A stretch of 64,000 nucleotides of DNA from Bradyrhizobium sp. RD5-C2 (GCF_019972155.1 NZ_BOVL01000067.1:19334-83333), one strand, 5' to 3'. Counted from the stretch's first letter, positions 37,645 to 48,063 are shown. Notes: generated from the sequence alone by a model not told the origin. Translations and numbers: made by a program.

Positions 37645-37659
37645 TCTCAATCGGCAATG

Positions 37660-37691
37660 GCCCGATAGGCGACTTCTATCGCCTGTCGGGC
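37660..37691 (+). terminator. Hairpin after mdh
   Basis: A 13-bp stem with one G-T pair (37660-37672 with 37679-37691) and a 6-base loop lies 15 bases past the mdh stop. There is no T run, so it is more likely a partial terminator or 3'-end stabiliser, leaving sucC to its own promoter or to read-through. Confidence 0.45.
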
Positions 37692-37805
37692 GCAAGATGA
37701 TGAAATTCCGGCGAATTTTGTAGTTGCGCGAGTCTTGGTATATGGTATGCCAGTCTCAAGGCTGACCTAAAGGGTCGCCGCACGAGGGTTTGGGAGCGTC
37801 TTTCC

Positions 37806-39002
<1,197 letters not shown>

Positions 39003-39004
39003 CG

Positions 39005-39481
39005 ATGGCCGATCATCTCGACGCTCCGACCCCGCTGGACGAACACCGCAAGCTCGCGGTTTTCGCGGGCGAGTGGAACGGCGACGAGATGGTCTATCCG
39101 TCGCGCTGGACCGCAGGCGGTCCGGCCACTTCCCATGTCGTTGCGCGCATCGCGCTCAACGGTTTCTACCTGATCCAGGACTGCGTGCAGACCCGTGACG
39201 GCAAGGAGAGCTTCGCCACCCACGGCGTCTTCACCTACGACCGCGAGGATCGCGCCTACCGATTGTTCTGGCACGATTCACTCGGATACTACCCGCCGTC
39301 GCCGGCGTCCGGCGGCTGGGCGGGCAAGTCGCTGATCCTGGTGCGCGGCTCGCTGCGCGGCAATGCCCGTCACGTCTACGAGGTCGTCGACGACAACACC
39401 TACAACATGAAGATCCAATTCTCGCCTGACGCGGAAGGGTGGGCCGACGTGCTCACCGGCGTGTACCGGCGTATCCACTGA
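39005..39481 (+). CDS. DUF1579 domain-containing protein inserted between sucC and sucD
   Basis: The 158-aa protein is predicted cytoplasmic and beta-rich. HRKLAVFAGEWNGDEMVYPS opens the domain, GFYLIQDCVQTRDGKESFAT and FTYDREDRAYRLFWHDSLG follow, and VLTGVYRRIH closes it. This fits DUF1579, a lipocalin-like or beta-barrel family of unknown function. It begins 2 bases after sucC and ends 37 bases before sucD, so it must be co-translated with succinyl-CoA synthetase. Composition matches its neighbours, so recent transfer is unlikely. Confidence 0.85.
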   Translation: MADHLDAPTPLDEHRKLAVFAGEWNGDEMVYPSRWTAGGPATSHVVARIALNGFYLIQDCVQTRDGKESFATHGVFTYDREDRAYRLFWHDSLGYYPPSPASGGWAGKSLILVRGSLRGNARHVYEVVDDNTYNMKIQFSPDAEGWADVLTGVYRRIH

Positions 39482-39518
39482 ACCCTTCACCGATCGTCTC
39501 GCGAAAGCATCTCGAACC

Positions 39519-40400
39519 ATGTCCATTCTGATCGACAAGAACACCAAGGTCATCTGCCAGGGCTTCACCGGCAAGAACGGCACGTTCCATTCGGAAGCGG
39601 CGATCGCTTACGGCACCAAGATGGTCGGCGGCGTGGCGCCGGGCAAAGGCGGTCAGACGCATCTCAATCTGCCGGTGTTCGACACCGTCGCGGACGCGCG
39701 TGCCAAGACCGGCGCCGACGCCAGCGTGGTCTATGTCCCGCCGCCGGGCGCCGCCGACGCGATCTGCGAGGCGATCGATGCCGAGATCCCGCTGATCGTC
39801 TGCATCACCGAGGGCATTCCGGTGCTCGACATGGTACGCGTCAAGCGCTCGCTGTCGGGTTCGAAGTCGCGGCTGATCGGGCCGAACTGCCCGGGCGTGA
39901 TGACCGCCGGCGAGTGCAAGATCGGCATCATGCCGGCCAACATCTTCAAGCCCGGCTCGGTCGGCATCGTCTCCCGCTCCGGCACCCTGACCTATGAAGC
40001 GGTGTTCCAGACCACCCAGGAGGGCCTCGGCCAGACCACCGCGGTCGGCATCGGCGGCGATCCGGTCAAGGGCACCGAGTTCATCGACGTGCTGGAGATG
40101 TTCCTGGCCGACGAGAAGACCAAGTCGATCGTCATGATCGGCGAAATCGGCGGCTCCGCCGAGGAAGACGCCGCCCAGTTCCTCAAGGACGAGGCCAAGC
40201 GCGGCCGCAAGAAGCCGATGGTCGGTTTCATCGCCGGTGTTACCGCACCTCCCGGCCGCCGCATGGGTCATGCCGGCGCGATCATCTCCGGCGGCAAGGG
40301 CGACGCCGGTTCCAAGACCGCGGCGATGGAAGCCGCCGGCATCAGGGTGTCGCCGTCGCCGGCACGGCTCGGGCACACGCTCGCGGAGATGCTGAAGTAA
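39519..40400 (+). CDS. sucD: Succinyl-CoA synthetase alpha subunit
   Basis: SucD carries the phosphohistidine. In this 293-aa protein it is His251 in GHAGAIISGGKGDAGSK. MSILIDKNTKVICQGFTG with GKNGTFHSE is the CoA-binding Rossmann loop, and GPNCPGVMTAGECKIGIMP is a family signature. It follows sucC with a DUF1579 gene between. A strong terminator follows 43 bases after the stop, so sucA has its own promoter. Confidence 0.97.
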   Translation: MSILIDKNTKVICQGFTGKNGTFHSEAAIAYGTKMVGGVAPGKGGQTHLNLPVFDTVADARAKTGADASVVYVPPPGAADAICEAIDAEIPLIVCITEGIPVLDMVRVKRSLSGSKSRLIGPNCPGVMTAGECKIGIMPANIFKPGSVGIVSRSGTLTYEAVFQTTQEGLGQTTAVGIGGDPVKGTEFIDVLEMFLADEKTKSIVMIGEIGGSAEEDAAQFLKDEAKRGRKKPMVGFIAGVTAPPGRRMGHAGAIISGGKGDAGSKTAAMEAAGIRVSPSPARLGHTLAEMLK

Positions 40401-40443
40401 CCTCCGTCAGGCGAAGTTCCCTTCGCGTTTTGGCGTGATTTTG

Positions 40444-40475
40444 GGCGGGTTCTCATTGGGGAACCCGCCTTTTTA
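40444..40475 (+). terminator. Terminator after sucD
   Basis: A stem of 9-10 bp (40444-40452 with 40460-40469) is followed by TTTTTATT. It closes the sucC-DUF1579-sucD transcript and makes a separate sucA promoter likely. Confidence 0.88.
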
Positions 40476-40657
40476 TTGCGTTTTGCCGCCAGAATGCTGA
40501 TCAATAAAATATGAAAATAAGTTCATTTCTTGGTTCTTTTAGGCAGGAATATCGCGCCTAGATGGGGTAAAGGGTATCTATCCAGCCGGCGCACTTCCAG
40601 ACCGGCATCAGCGCCGTCTCCTACGCGCGAACCGAAAAAAATCACCAGGACTGCCCC
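40476..40657 (+). promoter_or_regulatory. Leader and promoter region of sucA
   Basis: About 180 bases follow the sucD terminator. The first half is A/T-rich for this genome (TGATCAATAAAATATGAAAA, then TTCATTTCTTGGTTC), a likely promoter location. The second half contains GCACTTCCAGACCGGCATC. No confident -35/-10 pair was assigned. Confidence 0.4.
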
Positions 40658-43618
40658 ATGTCTCGCCAAGACGCGAATGCTGCTTTTGCTCTCTCATCAT
40701 TCCTGCAGGGCACCAACGCCGCCTACATCGACGATCTCTATGCCCGCTACGAGCAGGACCCATCGTCGGTCGACGCCGAATGGCAGGATTTCTTCAAAAG
40801 CCTGAAGGACGCCCCGGCCGACGTCCAGAAGAACGCCGAGGGTGCCTCGTGGGGCCGCGCCAACTGGCCGGTGACGCCGCGTGACGATCTGACCTCGGCA
40901 CTCGACGGCAATTGGGCCCAGGTCGAGAAGGCGGTTGGCACCAAGCTCGCCGCCAAGGCGCAGGTCAAGGGCGCCGAGCTGTCCGACGCCGACGTGCATC
41001 AGGCCACCCGCGATTCCGTTCGCGCGCTGATGCTGATCCGCGCCTACCGCATGCGCGGCCATTTCCACGCCAAGCTCGATCCGCTCGGCATTGAGGCGCC
41101 GCGCGATCGCGAGGAGCTCGATCCGCGCTCCTACGGCTTCAGCGAGGCCGACTTCGATCGCAAGATCTTCCTCGACCACGTGCTCGGCCTCGAATACGGC
41201 ACGCTGCGCGAGATCGTCCAGATCTGCGAGCGCACCTACTGCCAGACGCTCGGCGTCGAGTTCATGCACATCTCCAATGCCGCGCAGAAGGCGTGGATCC
41301 AGGAGCGCATCGAAGGTCCGGACAAGGAGATCAGCTTCACGCCCGAGGGCCGCCGCGCGATCCTCAACAAGCTGATCGAGGCCGACGGCTTCGAGAAGTT
41401 CTGCGACACCAAGTTCACCGGCACCAAGCGCTTCGGCCTCGACGGCGGCGAATCGCTGATCCCGGCGCTCGAACAGATCATCAAGCGCGGCGGCAATCTC
41501 GGCGTGAAGGAGATCGTGGTCGGCATGCCGCATCGCGGCCGCCTCAACGTGCTGACCCAGGTGATGGGCAAGCCGCACCGCGCGCTGTTCCATGAATTCA
41601 AGGGTGGTTCGGCCAACCCCGACTCGGTCGAAGGCTCCGGCGACGTCAAGTATCACCTCGGCGCATCCTCGGACCGCGAGTTCGACGGCAACAACATCCA
41701 TCTGTCGCTGACCGCAAATCCGTCGCATCTCGAGATCGTCGATCCGGTCGTGATGGGCAAGGTGCGCGCCAAGCAGGATCAGCACGGCGATCCGCCTGAT
41801 ATGCGCATCTCGGTGCTGCCGCTCCTGATGCACGGCGACGCGGCGTTCGCAGGCCAGGGCGTGGTTGCGGAATGCTTCAGCCTGTCCGACCTGAAGGGCT
41901 ACCGCACCGGCGGCTCGCTGCACTTCATCGTCAACAACCAGATCGGCTTCACCACCTATCCGCGCTACTCGCGCTCGTCGCCCTATCCGTCCGACGTCGC
42001 GAAGATGATCGATGCGCCGATCTTCCATGTGAATGGCGACGATCCGGAGGCCGTGGTGTTCGCGGCCAAGGTCGCGATCGAGTTCCGGCAGAAATTCCAC
42101 AAGCCGGTCGTCATCGACATGTTCTGCTACCGGCGTCATGGTCACAACGAGGGCGATGAGCCGGCGTTCACCCAGCCGGTGATGTACAAGAAGATCGCCT
42201 CGCACCCGTCGACGCTGGAGATCTACGCCAAGCGGCTGGTCGCCGACGGCGTCTTGACCGAGGGCGAGGTCGAGAAGGCCAAGGCCGATTGGCGCGCACG
42301 GCTCGATGCCGAGCTCGAAGCCGGCTCAGGCTACAAGCCGAACAAGGCCGACTGGCTCGACGGCAAATGGGCCGGCTTCAAGTCGGCCGATCAGGAAGAA
42401 GACGCCCGCCGCGGCGTCACCGGTGTCGATGTCGCCGTGCTCAAGGAGATCGGCCGCAAGATCACCAAGGTGCCGGACGGCTTCCGCGCCCACCGCACCA
42501 TTCAGCGCTTCCTCGACAATCGCGCCAAGGCGATCGACACCGGCGTCGGCATCGACTGGGCGACCGGCGAGGCGCTGGCGTTCTGCACGCTGCTGCAGGA
42601 GGGCCATCATGTGCGCCTGTCCGGCCAGGATTCCGAGCGCGGCACCTTCTCGCAGCGCCATTCGGTCCTGATCGACCAGGAGGACGAGAGCCGCTACACG
42701 CCGTTCAACCATCTCGGCGGCGAGGACACCGGCCACTACGAGGTCATCAACTCGCTGTTGTCGGAAGAGGCGGTACTCGGCTTCGAGTATGGCTACTCGC
42801 TGGCCGAGCCGAATGCGCTGACGCTCTGGGAAGCCCAGTTCGGCGACTTCGCCAATGGTGCGCAGGTGGTGTTCGACCAGTTCATCTCCTCGGGCGAACG
42901 CAAATGGCTGCGCATGTCGGGCCTCGTCTGCCTGCTGCCGCATGGCTACGAGGGGCAGGGACCGGAGCACTCCTCCGCGCGCCTCGAGCGTTATTTGCAG
43001 ATGTGCGCCGAGGACAACATGCAGGTGGTCAATCCGACCACGCCGGCAAACTACTTCCACGTGCTGCGGCGCCAGCTGCATCGCGAAATCCGCAAGCCGC
43101 TGATCCTGATGACGCCGAAGTCGCTGCTGCGCCACAAGCGCGCCGTGTCGCGGCTCGACGAGCTCGGCAAGAACGCCACCTTCCACCGCATCCTGTACGA
43201 TGACGCGCAGATGCTGCCGGACGAGAAGATCAAGCTGGTGCCGGACGACAAGATCCGTCGCGTCGTGCTGTGCTCGGGCAAGGTCTATTACGACCTGTAC
43301 GAGGAGCGCGAGAAGCGCGGCGTCGACGACATCTATCTGATGCGCATCGAGCAGCTGTATCCGGTGCCGCTGAAGGCGCTGGTGCAGGAGCTCGGCCGCT
43401 TCAAGGCGGCCGAGGTGGTCTGGTGCCAGGAAGAGCCCCGCAACATGGGCTCATGGCACTTCATCGAGCCCTATCTGGAATGGGTGCTGAACCAGACCAA
43501 CGCCGCCAACAAGCGTCCGCGCTATTCCGGCCGTCCGGCATCGGCGGCGACCGCCACCGGTTTGATGTCGAAACATCTGGCGCAGCTCAAGGCGCTGCTC
43601 GACGACGCACTGAACTAA
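40658..43618 (+). CDS. sucA: 2-oxoglutarate dehydrogenase E1 component
   Basis: SucA decarboxylates 2-oxoglutarate using thiamine diphosphate and passes the succinyl group to SucB. The 986-aa product shows FLQGTNAAYIDDLYARYEQD at the N-terminus (SucB/E3 binding), VVGMPHRGRLNVL, the ThDP/Mg region HVNGDDPEAV, FCYRRHGHNEGDEPAFTQP, and the C-terminal transketolase domain with RHSVLIDQEDESRYTPFNHL-like QRHSVLIDQ. Length is normal. sucB follows 173 bases later, with a palindromic repeat in the gap. Confidence 0.97.
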   Translation: MSRQDANAAFALSSFLQGTNAAYIDDLYARYEQDPSSVDAEWQDFFKSLKDAPADVQKNAEGASWGRANWPVTPRDDLTSALDGNWAQVEKAVGTKLAAKAQVKGAELSDADVHQATRDSVRALMLIRAYRMRGHFHAKLDPLGIEAPRDREELDPRSYGFSEADFDRKIFLDHVLGLEYGTLREIVQICERTYCQTLGVEFMHISNAAQKAWIQERIEGPDKEISFTPEGRRAILNKLIEADGFEKFCDTKFTGTKRFGLDGGESLIPALEQIIKRGGNLGVKEIVVGMPHRGRLNVLTQVMGKPHRALFHEFKGGSANPDSVEGSGDVKYHLGASSDREFDGNNIHLSLTANPSHLEIVDPVVMGKVRAKQDQHGDPPDMRISVLPLLMHGDAAFAGQGVVAECFSLSDLKGYRTGGSLHFIVNNQIGFTTYPRYSRSSPYPSDVAKMIDAPIFHVNGDDPEAVVFAAKVAIEFRQKFHKPVVIDMFCYRRHGHNEGDEPAFTQPVMYKKIASHPSTLEIYAKRLVADGVLTEGEVEKAKADWRARLDAELEAGSGYKPNKADWLDGKWAGFKSADQEEDARRGVTGVDVAVLKEIGRKITKVPDGFRAHRTIQRFLDNRAKAIDTGVGIDWATGEALAFCTLLQEGHHVRLSGQDSERGTFSQRHSVLIDQEDESRYTPFNHLGGEDTGHYEVINSLLSEEAVLGFEYGYSLAEPNALTLWEAQFGDFANGAQVVFDQFISSGERKWLRMSGLVCLLPHGYEGQGPEHSSARLERYLQMCAEDNMQVVNPTTPANYFHVLRRQLHREIRKPLILMTPKSLLRHKRAVSRLDELGKNATFHRILYDDAQMLPDEKIKLVPDDKIRRVVLCSGKVYYDLYEEREKRGVDDIYLMRIEQLYPVPLKALVQELGRFKAAEVVWCQEEPRNMGSWHFIEPYLEWVLNQTNAANKRPRYSGRPASAATATGLMSKHLAQLKALLDDALN

Positions 43619-43635
43619 CGGCCTTCACTGAAGCC

Positions 43636-43676
43636 ATGCCCCGCTCTGTGCGCAATTGCGCACTGGAGCGGGGCAT
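43636..43676. repeat. Two-layer palindrome between sucA and sucB
   Basis: ATGCCCCGCTC (43636-43646) and its perfect complement GAGCGGGGCAT (43666-43676) enclose a 16-base palindrome GTGCGCAATTGCGCAC (43648-43663). The RNA would form a very stable hairpin. A degenerate relative of the core occurs at about 16361-16385. No T run follows. It may partially terminate, or protect an upstream mRNA from 3' decay, setting the sucA:sucB ratio. Confidence 0.7.
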
Positions 43677-43791
43677 CCGGTATCCCGCGTCATCCAGCCT
43701 CACCGCTGTCGTCACGGAGTACCGGATCGTTCGCTTTGGCGAAGGGTGGCTGGACCAAATTTTCGACCGCAAGGTTATCGAGGAAAAGATC

Positions 43792-45036
43792 ATGACTGAA
43801 ATTCGCGTTCCAACGCTCGGTGAATCCGTGACTGAGGCCACGATCGGCCGCTGGTTCAAGAAGGCCGGTGAGGCCGTCGCGGTGGACGAGCCGTTGGTGG
43901 AGCTGGAGACCGACAAGGTCACCATCGAGGTGCCCGCGCCGGTCGCCGGCACGCTCGGCGAGATCATCGCCAAGGATGGCGAGACCGTCGCCGTCGGCGC
44001 GCTGCTCGGCCAGATCAATGACGGCGCGGCGCCGGCCAAGTCGGCTGCTGCTGCCGCTCCGGCCAAGGCTGCCGCTGCGGCCCCTGCCGCCGCTCCCGCG
44101 CCGGCCCCTGCCGCGCCCAAGGTGCCGCCGGCGGATGCGCCGCTCGCGCCTTCGGTGCGCAAGCTGTCCGCCGAAAGCGGCGTCGACGCCTCCACCGTTC
44201 CGGGCTCGGGCAAGGATGGCCGCGTCACCAAGGGCGACATGCTGGCCGCGATCGAGAAGGCCGCCTCGGCGCCGACCCCGGTCAACCAGCCCGCCGCCGC
44301 CGTGCAGGTTCGCGCGCCGTCGCCGGCGGACGATGCCGCGCGCGAGGAGCGCGTGAAGATGACCCGGCTGCGCCAGACCATCGCGCGCCGCCTCAAGGAC
44401 GTGCAGAACACCGCCGCGATGCTGACGACCTTCAACGAGGTCGACATGACCGAGGTGATGAAGCTGCGCGCCCTCTACAAGGATACGTTCGAGAAGAAGC
44501 ACGGATCGAAGCTCGGCTTCATGGGCTTCTTCACCAAGGCGGTGGTGCAGGGGCTGAAGGACATTCCGGCCGTCAACGCCGAGATCGACGGTTCCGACCT
44601 GATCTACAAGAACTACTATCATATCGGCGTTGCGGTCGGCACCGACCGCGGCCTGGTGGTGCCGGTGGTGCGCGACTGTGACCACAAGTCGATCGCCGAG
44701 ATCGAGAAGTCGATCGCCGACTACGGCCGCCGCGCCCGCGACGGTCAACTCAAGATCGACGAGATGCAGGGCGGCACCTTCACCATCACCAATGGCGGCA
44801 TCTACGGCTCGCTGATGTCGACGCCGATCCTCAACGCGCCGCAGTCCGGCATCCTCGGCATGCACAAGATCCAGGAGCGGCCGATGGTGGTCGGCGGCAA
44901 GATCGAGGTGCGGCCGATGATGTATCTGGCGCTGTCCTACGATCACCGCGTCATCGACGGCAAGGAAGCGGTCACCTTCCTGGTGCGGGTCAAGGAGAGC
45001 CTGGAAGATCCGGCCCGCCTGGTGCTGGATCTCTAA
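43792..45036 (+). CDS. sucB: 2-oxoglutarate dehydrogenase E2 (dihydrolipoyl succinyltransferase)
   Basis: SucB transfers the succinyl group to CoA and forms the core of the complex. The 414-aa product has one lipoyl domain with Lys42 in ETDKVTIEV, an Ala/Pro linker (about 80-115), a peripheral-subunit-binding domain (PLAPSVRKLSAESGV), and a catalytic domain with His385 and Asp389 in DHRVIDGKEA. ATG 43792 begins MTEIRVPTLGESV; the frame is open far upstream through the repeat, but there is no coding reason to extend it. Confidence 0.97.
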   Translation: MTEIRVPTLGESVTEATIGRWFKKAGEAVAVDEPLVELETDKVTIEVPAPVAGTLGEIIAKDGETVAVGALLGQINDGAAPAKSAAAAAPAKAAAAAPAAAPAPAPAAPKVPPADAPLAPSVRKLSAESGVDASTVPGSGKDGRVTKGDMLAAIEKAASAPTPVNQPAAAVQVRAPSPADDAAREERVKMTRLRQTIARRLKDVQNTAAMLTTFNEVDMTEVMKLRALYKDTFEKKHGSKLGFMGFFTKAVVQGLKDIPAVNAEIDGSDLIYKNYYHIGVAVGTDRGLVVPVVRDCDHKSIAEIEKSIADYGRRARDGQLKIDEMQGGTFTITNGGIYGSLMSTPILNAPQSGILGMHKIQERPMVVGGKIEVRPMMYLALSYDHRVIDGKEAVTFLVRVKESLEDPARLVLDL

Positions 45037-45108
45037 GGTCATGTCGCGCGCGGCGTCCGATCGGTTCGGGCGTCGCGATTGGTTGGGTGCTCACGTTTGG
45101 GGATCAAT

Positions 45109-45858
45109 GTGACGGACAAGGTCGTTGTCATCACCGGCGGCAGCCGCGGCATCGGCCGCGCTGCCGCACTTGCGGCTGCCGCGCGCGGTTATCGCGTCGT
45201 GGTCGGCTACGCCACAAACCAGGCCGCTGCCAACGAGGTCGTCGCCGCGATCGAGGCCAAGAACGGCAAGGCGATCGCGGTGAAGTGTGACGTCGGCAGC
45301 GAGCAGGATATCCTGGCGCTGTTCAAGGCCGCCGACGGGTTCGGCACGCTGGGCGCGCTCGTCAACAACGCCGGAATCGTCGGCAAAAGTGGCGTGCGTG
45401 TCGACGAGATGTCGGCCGAACGCATCCAGCAGATGATGGCGGTCAACGTCACCGGCAGCATCCTGTGCGCGCGCGAGGCGGTGAAGCGCATGTCGACCAA
45501 GCACGGCGGCCAGGGCGGCGTCATCGTCAACCTCTCCTCGGTCGCGGCGAAGCTCGGCGCGCCCAACACCTATGTCGACTATGCCGCCTCCAAGGGGGCG
45601 ATCGATTCCTTCACGGTCGGCCTCGGCCACGAAGTCGCGGCTGAAGGAATCCGGGTCGCCGGCATCCGGCCGGGCCTGATCGACACCGACATCCACGCCG
45701 CGGGCGGCGAGCCCGATCGCGCCCATCGGCTGGCCCACATGGTGCCGATGAAGCGCGTCGGCACCGCGGACGAGATCGCCAACGCCATCGTCTGGCTGAT
45801 CTCGGACGAAGCCTCCTACGTCACCAGCGCGATCCTCGACGTGTCGGGCGGTCGCTAG
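45109..45858 (+). CDS. SDR-family oxidoreductase in the suc-lpd cluster
   Basis: This is a 249-aa short-chain dehydrogenase. The cofactor motif GGSRGIGRA lies at about 9-17 (TGxxxGxG type), followed by LVNNAGIVGKSG, the catalytic NLSSVAAKLG and YVDYAASKG (Tyr and Lys of YxxxK), and PGLIDTDIHA. It looks NADP-preferring and resembles glucose/3-oxoacyl reductase-like SDRs. Substrate unknown. The GTG start at 45109 has GGGGA upstream; a TTG at 45079 is the alternative. It sits between sucB (72 bases) and lpdA (81 bases), so it is probably co-expressed with the dehydrogenase complex. Confidence 0.87.
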   Translation: MTDKVVVITGGSRGIGRAAALAAAARGYRVVVGYATNQAAANEVVAAIEAKNGKAIAVKCDVGSEQDILALFKAADGFGTLGALVNNAGIVGKSGVRVDEMSAERIQQMMAVNVTGSILCAREAVKRMSTKHGGQGGVIVNLSSVAAKLGAPNTYVDYAASKGAIDSFTVGLGHEVAAEGIRVAGIRPGLIDTDIHAAGGEPDRAHRLAHMVPMKRVGTADEIANAIVWLISDEASYVTSAILDVSGGR

Positions 45859-45939
45859 AACACGATCAAGCGGGAAGCGGTCTTCCGATCGGGATGCGCC
45901 CGCCCAACTGTCACTGAGTTTAGCTACAGGACCTCAATC

Positions 45940-47340
45940 ATGGCTTCTTACGATCTCGTCGTCATCGGCACTGGCCCCGGCGGTTACGTCTGCGCGATCC
46001 GCGCAGCGCAGCTCGGCATGAAGGTTGCCGTCGTCGAGAAGAACGCGACGCTGGGCGGCACCTGCCTCAATGTCGGCTGCATGCCGTCAAAGGCGCTGCT
46101 GCACGCCTCCGAGATGTTCGAGGAAGCCGGGCACTCGTTCGCCAAGATGGGCGTCAGCGTCTCGGCGCCGAAGCTCGATCTGCCCGCGATGATGGACTTC
46201 AAGCAGCAGGGCATCGACGGCAACGTCAAGGGCGTCGAGTTCCTGATGAAGAAGAACAAGATCGACGTCCTCAAGGGCACCGGCAAGATCCTCGGTGCCG
46301 GCAAGGTCGAGGTCTCCGGCGACGGCAAGTCCGAGACCGTCGAGACCAAGAACATCGTGATCGCCACCGGCTCCGACATCGCGCGGCTGAAGGGCATCGA
46401 CATCGACGAGAAGCGCATCGTGTCGTCGACCGGCGCGCTGTCGCTGGAGAAGGTGCCGTCGAGCCTCTTGATCGTCGGCGCTGGCGTGATCGGGCTCGAG
46501 CTCGGTTCGGTCTGGCATCGCCTCGGCGCCAAGGTCACCGTGGTGGAATTCCTCGACCGCATCCTGCCCGGCATGGACGGCGAGGTGGCGAAGCAATTCC
46601 AGCGCATCCTGGAAAAGCAAGGCTTCACCTTCAAGCTCGGCGCCAAGGTCACCGCGGTCGACACCTCGGGCAAGACGCTTCAGGCCAAGATCGAGCCGGC
46701 CGCGGGCGGCGCTGCGGAGACCATCGAGGCCGACGTCGTGCTGGTGTGCATCGGCCGCGTGCCCTACACCGAGGGCCTCGGGCTGAAGGAAGCCGGCGTC
46801 GCGCTCGACAATCGCGGCCGCGTCGAGATCGACGCGCACTTCTCGACCAACGTGAAGGGCATCTACGCGATCGGCGACGTCGTCGCCGGGCCGATGCTGG
46901 CGCACAAGGCGGAAGACGAGGGCGTTGCCTGCGCGGAGATCATCGCGGGCCAGGCCGGCCATGTGAACTACGACGTCATTCCAGGTGTTGTGTATACCAC
47001 GCCGGAAGTGTCGTCGGTCGGCAAGACCGAGGAAGATCTCAAGCAGGCCGGCATCGCTTATACCGTCGGCAAATTCCCGTTCACCGCCAACGGCCGCTCC
47101 AAGGTCAATCAGACCACCGACGGATTCGTGAAGGTTCTCGCAGATGCGAAGACCGATCGGGTGCTCGGCGTGCACATTGTCGGCCGGGAAGCCGGCGAAA
47201 TGATCCACGAAGCCTGCGTCCTGATGGAATTCGGCGGTTCGGCCGAAGATCTGGCGCGCACCTGCCACGCCCATCCGACCCGCTCCGAGGCGATCAAGGA
47301 AGCCGCGCTTGCGGTGGGCAAGCGCGCCATCCATATGTGA
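45940..47340 (+). CDS. lpdA: Dihydrolipoyl dehydrogenase (E3)
   Basis: LpdA reoxidises lipoamide of the 2-oxoglutarate dehydrogenase complex with FAD and NAD. The 466-aa product has the FAD loop GTGPGGYV, the redox-active pair Cys42 and Cys47 in GGTCLNVGCMPSK, the NAD loop VGAGVIGLELGSVWHRLG, and the catalytic His of CHAHPTRSEA near residue 444. Position after sucA-sucB marks it as the E3 of 2-oxoglutarate dehydrogenase. Confidence 0.97.
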   Translation: MASYDLVVIGTGPGGYVCAIRAAQLGMKVAVVEKNATLGGTCLNVGCMPSKALLHASEMFEEAGHSFAKMGVSVSAPKLDLPAMMDFKQQGIDGNVKGVEFLMKKNKIDVLKGTGKILGAGKVEVSGDGKSETVETKNIVIATGSDIARLKGIDIDEKRIVSSTGALSLEKVPSSLLIVGAGVIGLELGSVWHRLGAKVTVVEFLDRILPGMDGEVAKQFQRILEKQGFTFKLGAKVTAVDTSGKTLQAKIEPAAGGAAETIEADVVLVCIGRVPYTEGLGLKEAGVALDNRGRVEIDAHFSTNVKGIYAIGDVVAGPMLAHKAEDEGVACAEIIAGQAGHVNYDVIPGVVYTTPEVSSVGKTEEDLKQAGIAYTVGKFPFTANGRSKVNQTTDGFVKVLADAKTDRVLGVHIVGREAGEMIHEACVLMEFGGSAEDLARTCHAHPTRSEAIKEAALAVGKRAIHM

Positions 47341-47377
47341 TCGAACGTCCCGCGCGAGCGGGGTAGAGATCATAGTG

Positions 47378-47917
47378 ATGTTGCGCCGTCTGCTTCAGCC
47401 GTTCTGGGTCCTGCTTGCGATCATTTTCCTGATCGAGGCTTGGCTATGGGATCACGTCGAGCCGATCGTGGCCCGGGTGGTGGCGTGGATCCCGCTGCGC
47501 GCGCTCAAGCAATGGCTTGCCGAGCGGGTCGATTCGCTGTCGCCGGCGATGACGCTGATCGTCTTCGTCGTGCCGCTGATCCCGCTGTTTCCGCTCAAGC
47601 TGGTCGGGCTGTGGCTGCTGGCGAACCAATACTGGTTCAGCGCGGTCTCGCTGATCCTGTTCGCCAAGATCGTCGGCGTCGGCGTCACCGCCTTCCTGTT
47701 CGACGTGACGCGGTCGAAACTGCTCGAGATGCCCTGGTTCGAGGCGCTCTATAATTTCGTGATGGGGTTGCGGGCCAAGGCCACCGCGCTGGTCGAGCCG
47801 GTCAAGCGGCGTATCCTCGAGATGATCAGTGGTGACGGCGACGGCTGGACCGCGCGCACGCTGCGCCTGATCGCGCGCTTCCGCAAAAGCGTCCACCAGA
47901 CCAGCAAGGTTCTCTAA
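47378..47917 (+). CDS. Conserved inner-membrane protein downstream of lpdA
   Basis: I do not recognise a named family. The 179-aa product has three or four hydrophobic helices: PFWVLLAIIFLIEAWLW, ALTLIVF-like SPAMTLIVFVVPLIPLFPLK, and VGLWLLANQYWFSAVSLILF with VGVGVTAFLF. A basic cytoplasmic tail follows (AKATALVEPVKRRILEMI). It begins 37 bases after lpdA, so it can be co-transcribed. ATG 47378 is preferred to the frame opened at 47309, which overlaps lpdA. Function unknown. Confidence 0.7.
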   Translation: MLRRLLQPFWVLLAIIFLIEAWLWDHVEPIVARVVAWIPLRALKQWLAERVDSLSPAMTLIVFVVPLIPLFPLKLVGLWLLANQYWFSAVSLILFAKIVGVGVTAFLFDVTRSKLLEMPWFEALYNFVMGLRAKATALVEPVKRRILEMISGDGDGWTARTLRLIARFRKSVHQTSKVL

Positions 47918-47934
47918 GCAACGCTGATCGGTAC

Positions 47935-48063
47935 GTCATCCCCGCGCAAAGCCTTCGCCTCTGTCGCTGGAGGAGCGCGGAACGCGCGTCTCGAAGGATG
48001 AGCGGCCCGGCTGGTGGCCGTGCACCCCTCGAGGCTCGCGTCGCTCGCACCTCAGGATGACGG
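47935..48063. repeat. Imperfect inverted repeat, family B copy 2
   Basis: The element runs CGTCATCCCCGCGCAAAGCC to CGCACCTCAGGATGACGG, with GGAGCGCGGAACGCGCGTCTC and TCTCGAAGGATGAGC in the middle, matching the right arm of the copy at 19427-19553. It fills the gap between the convergent lpdA-distal membrane gene and the DUF4337 gene and likely forms a complex hairpin in both transcripts. Confidence 0.65.
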
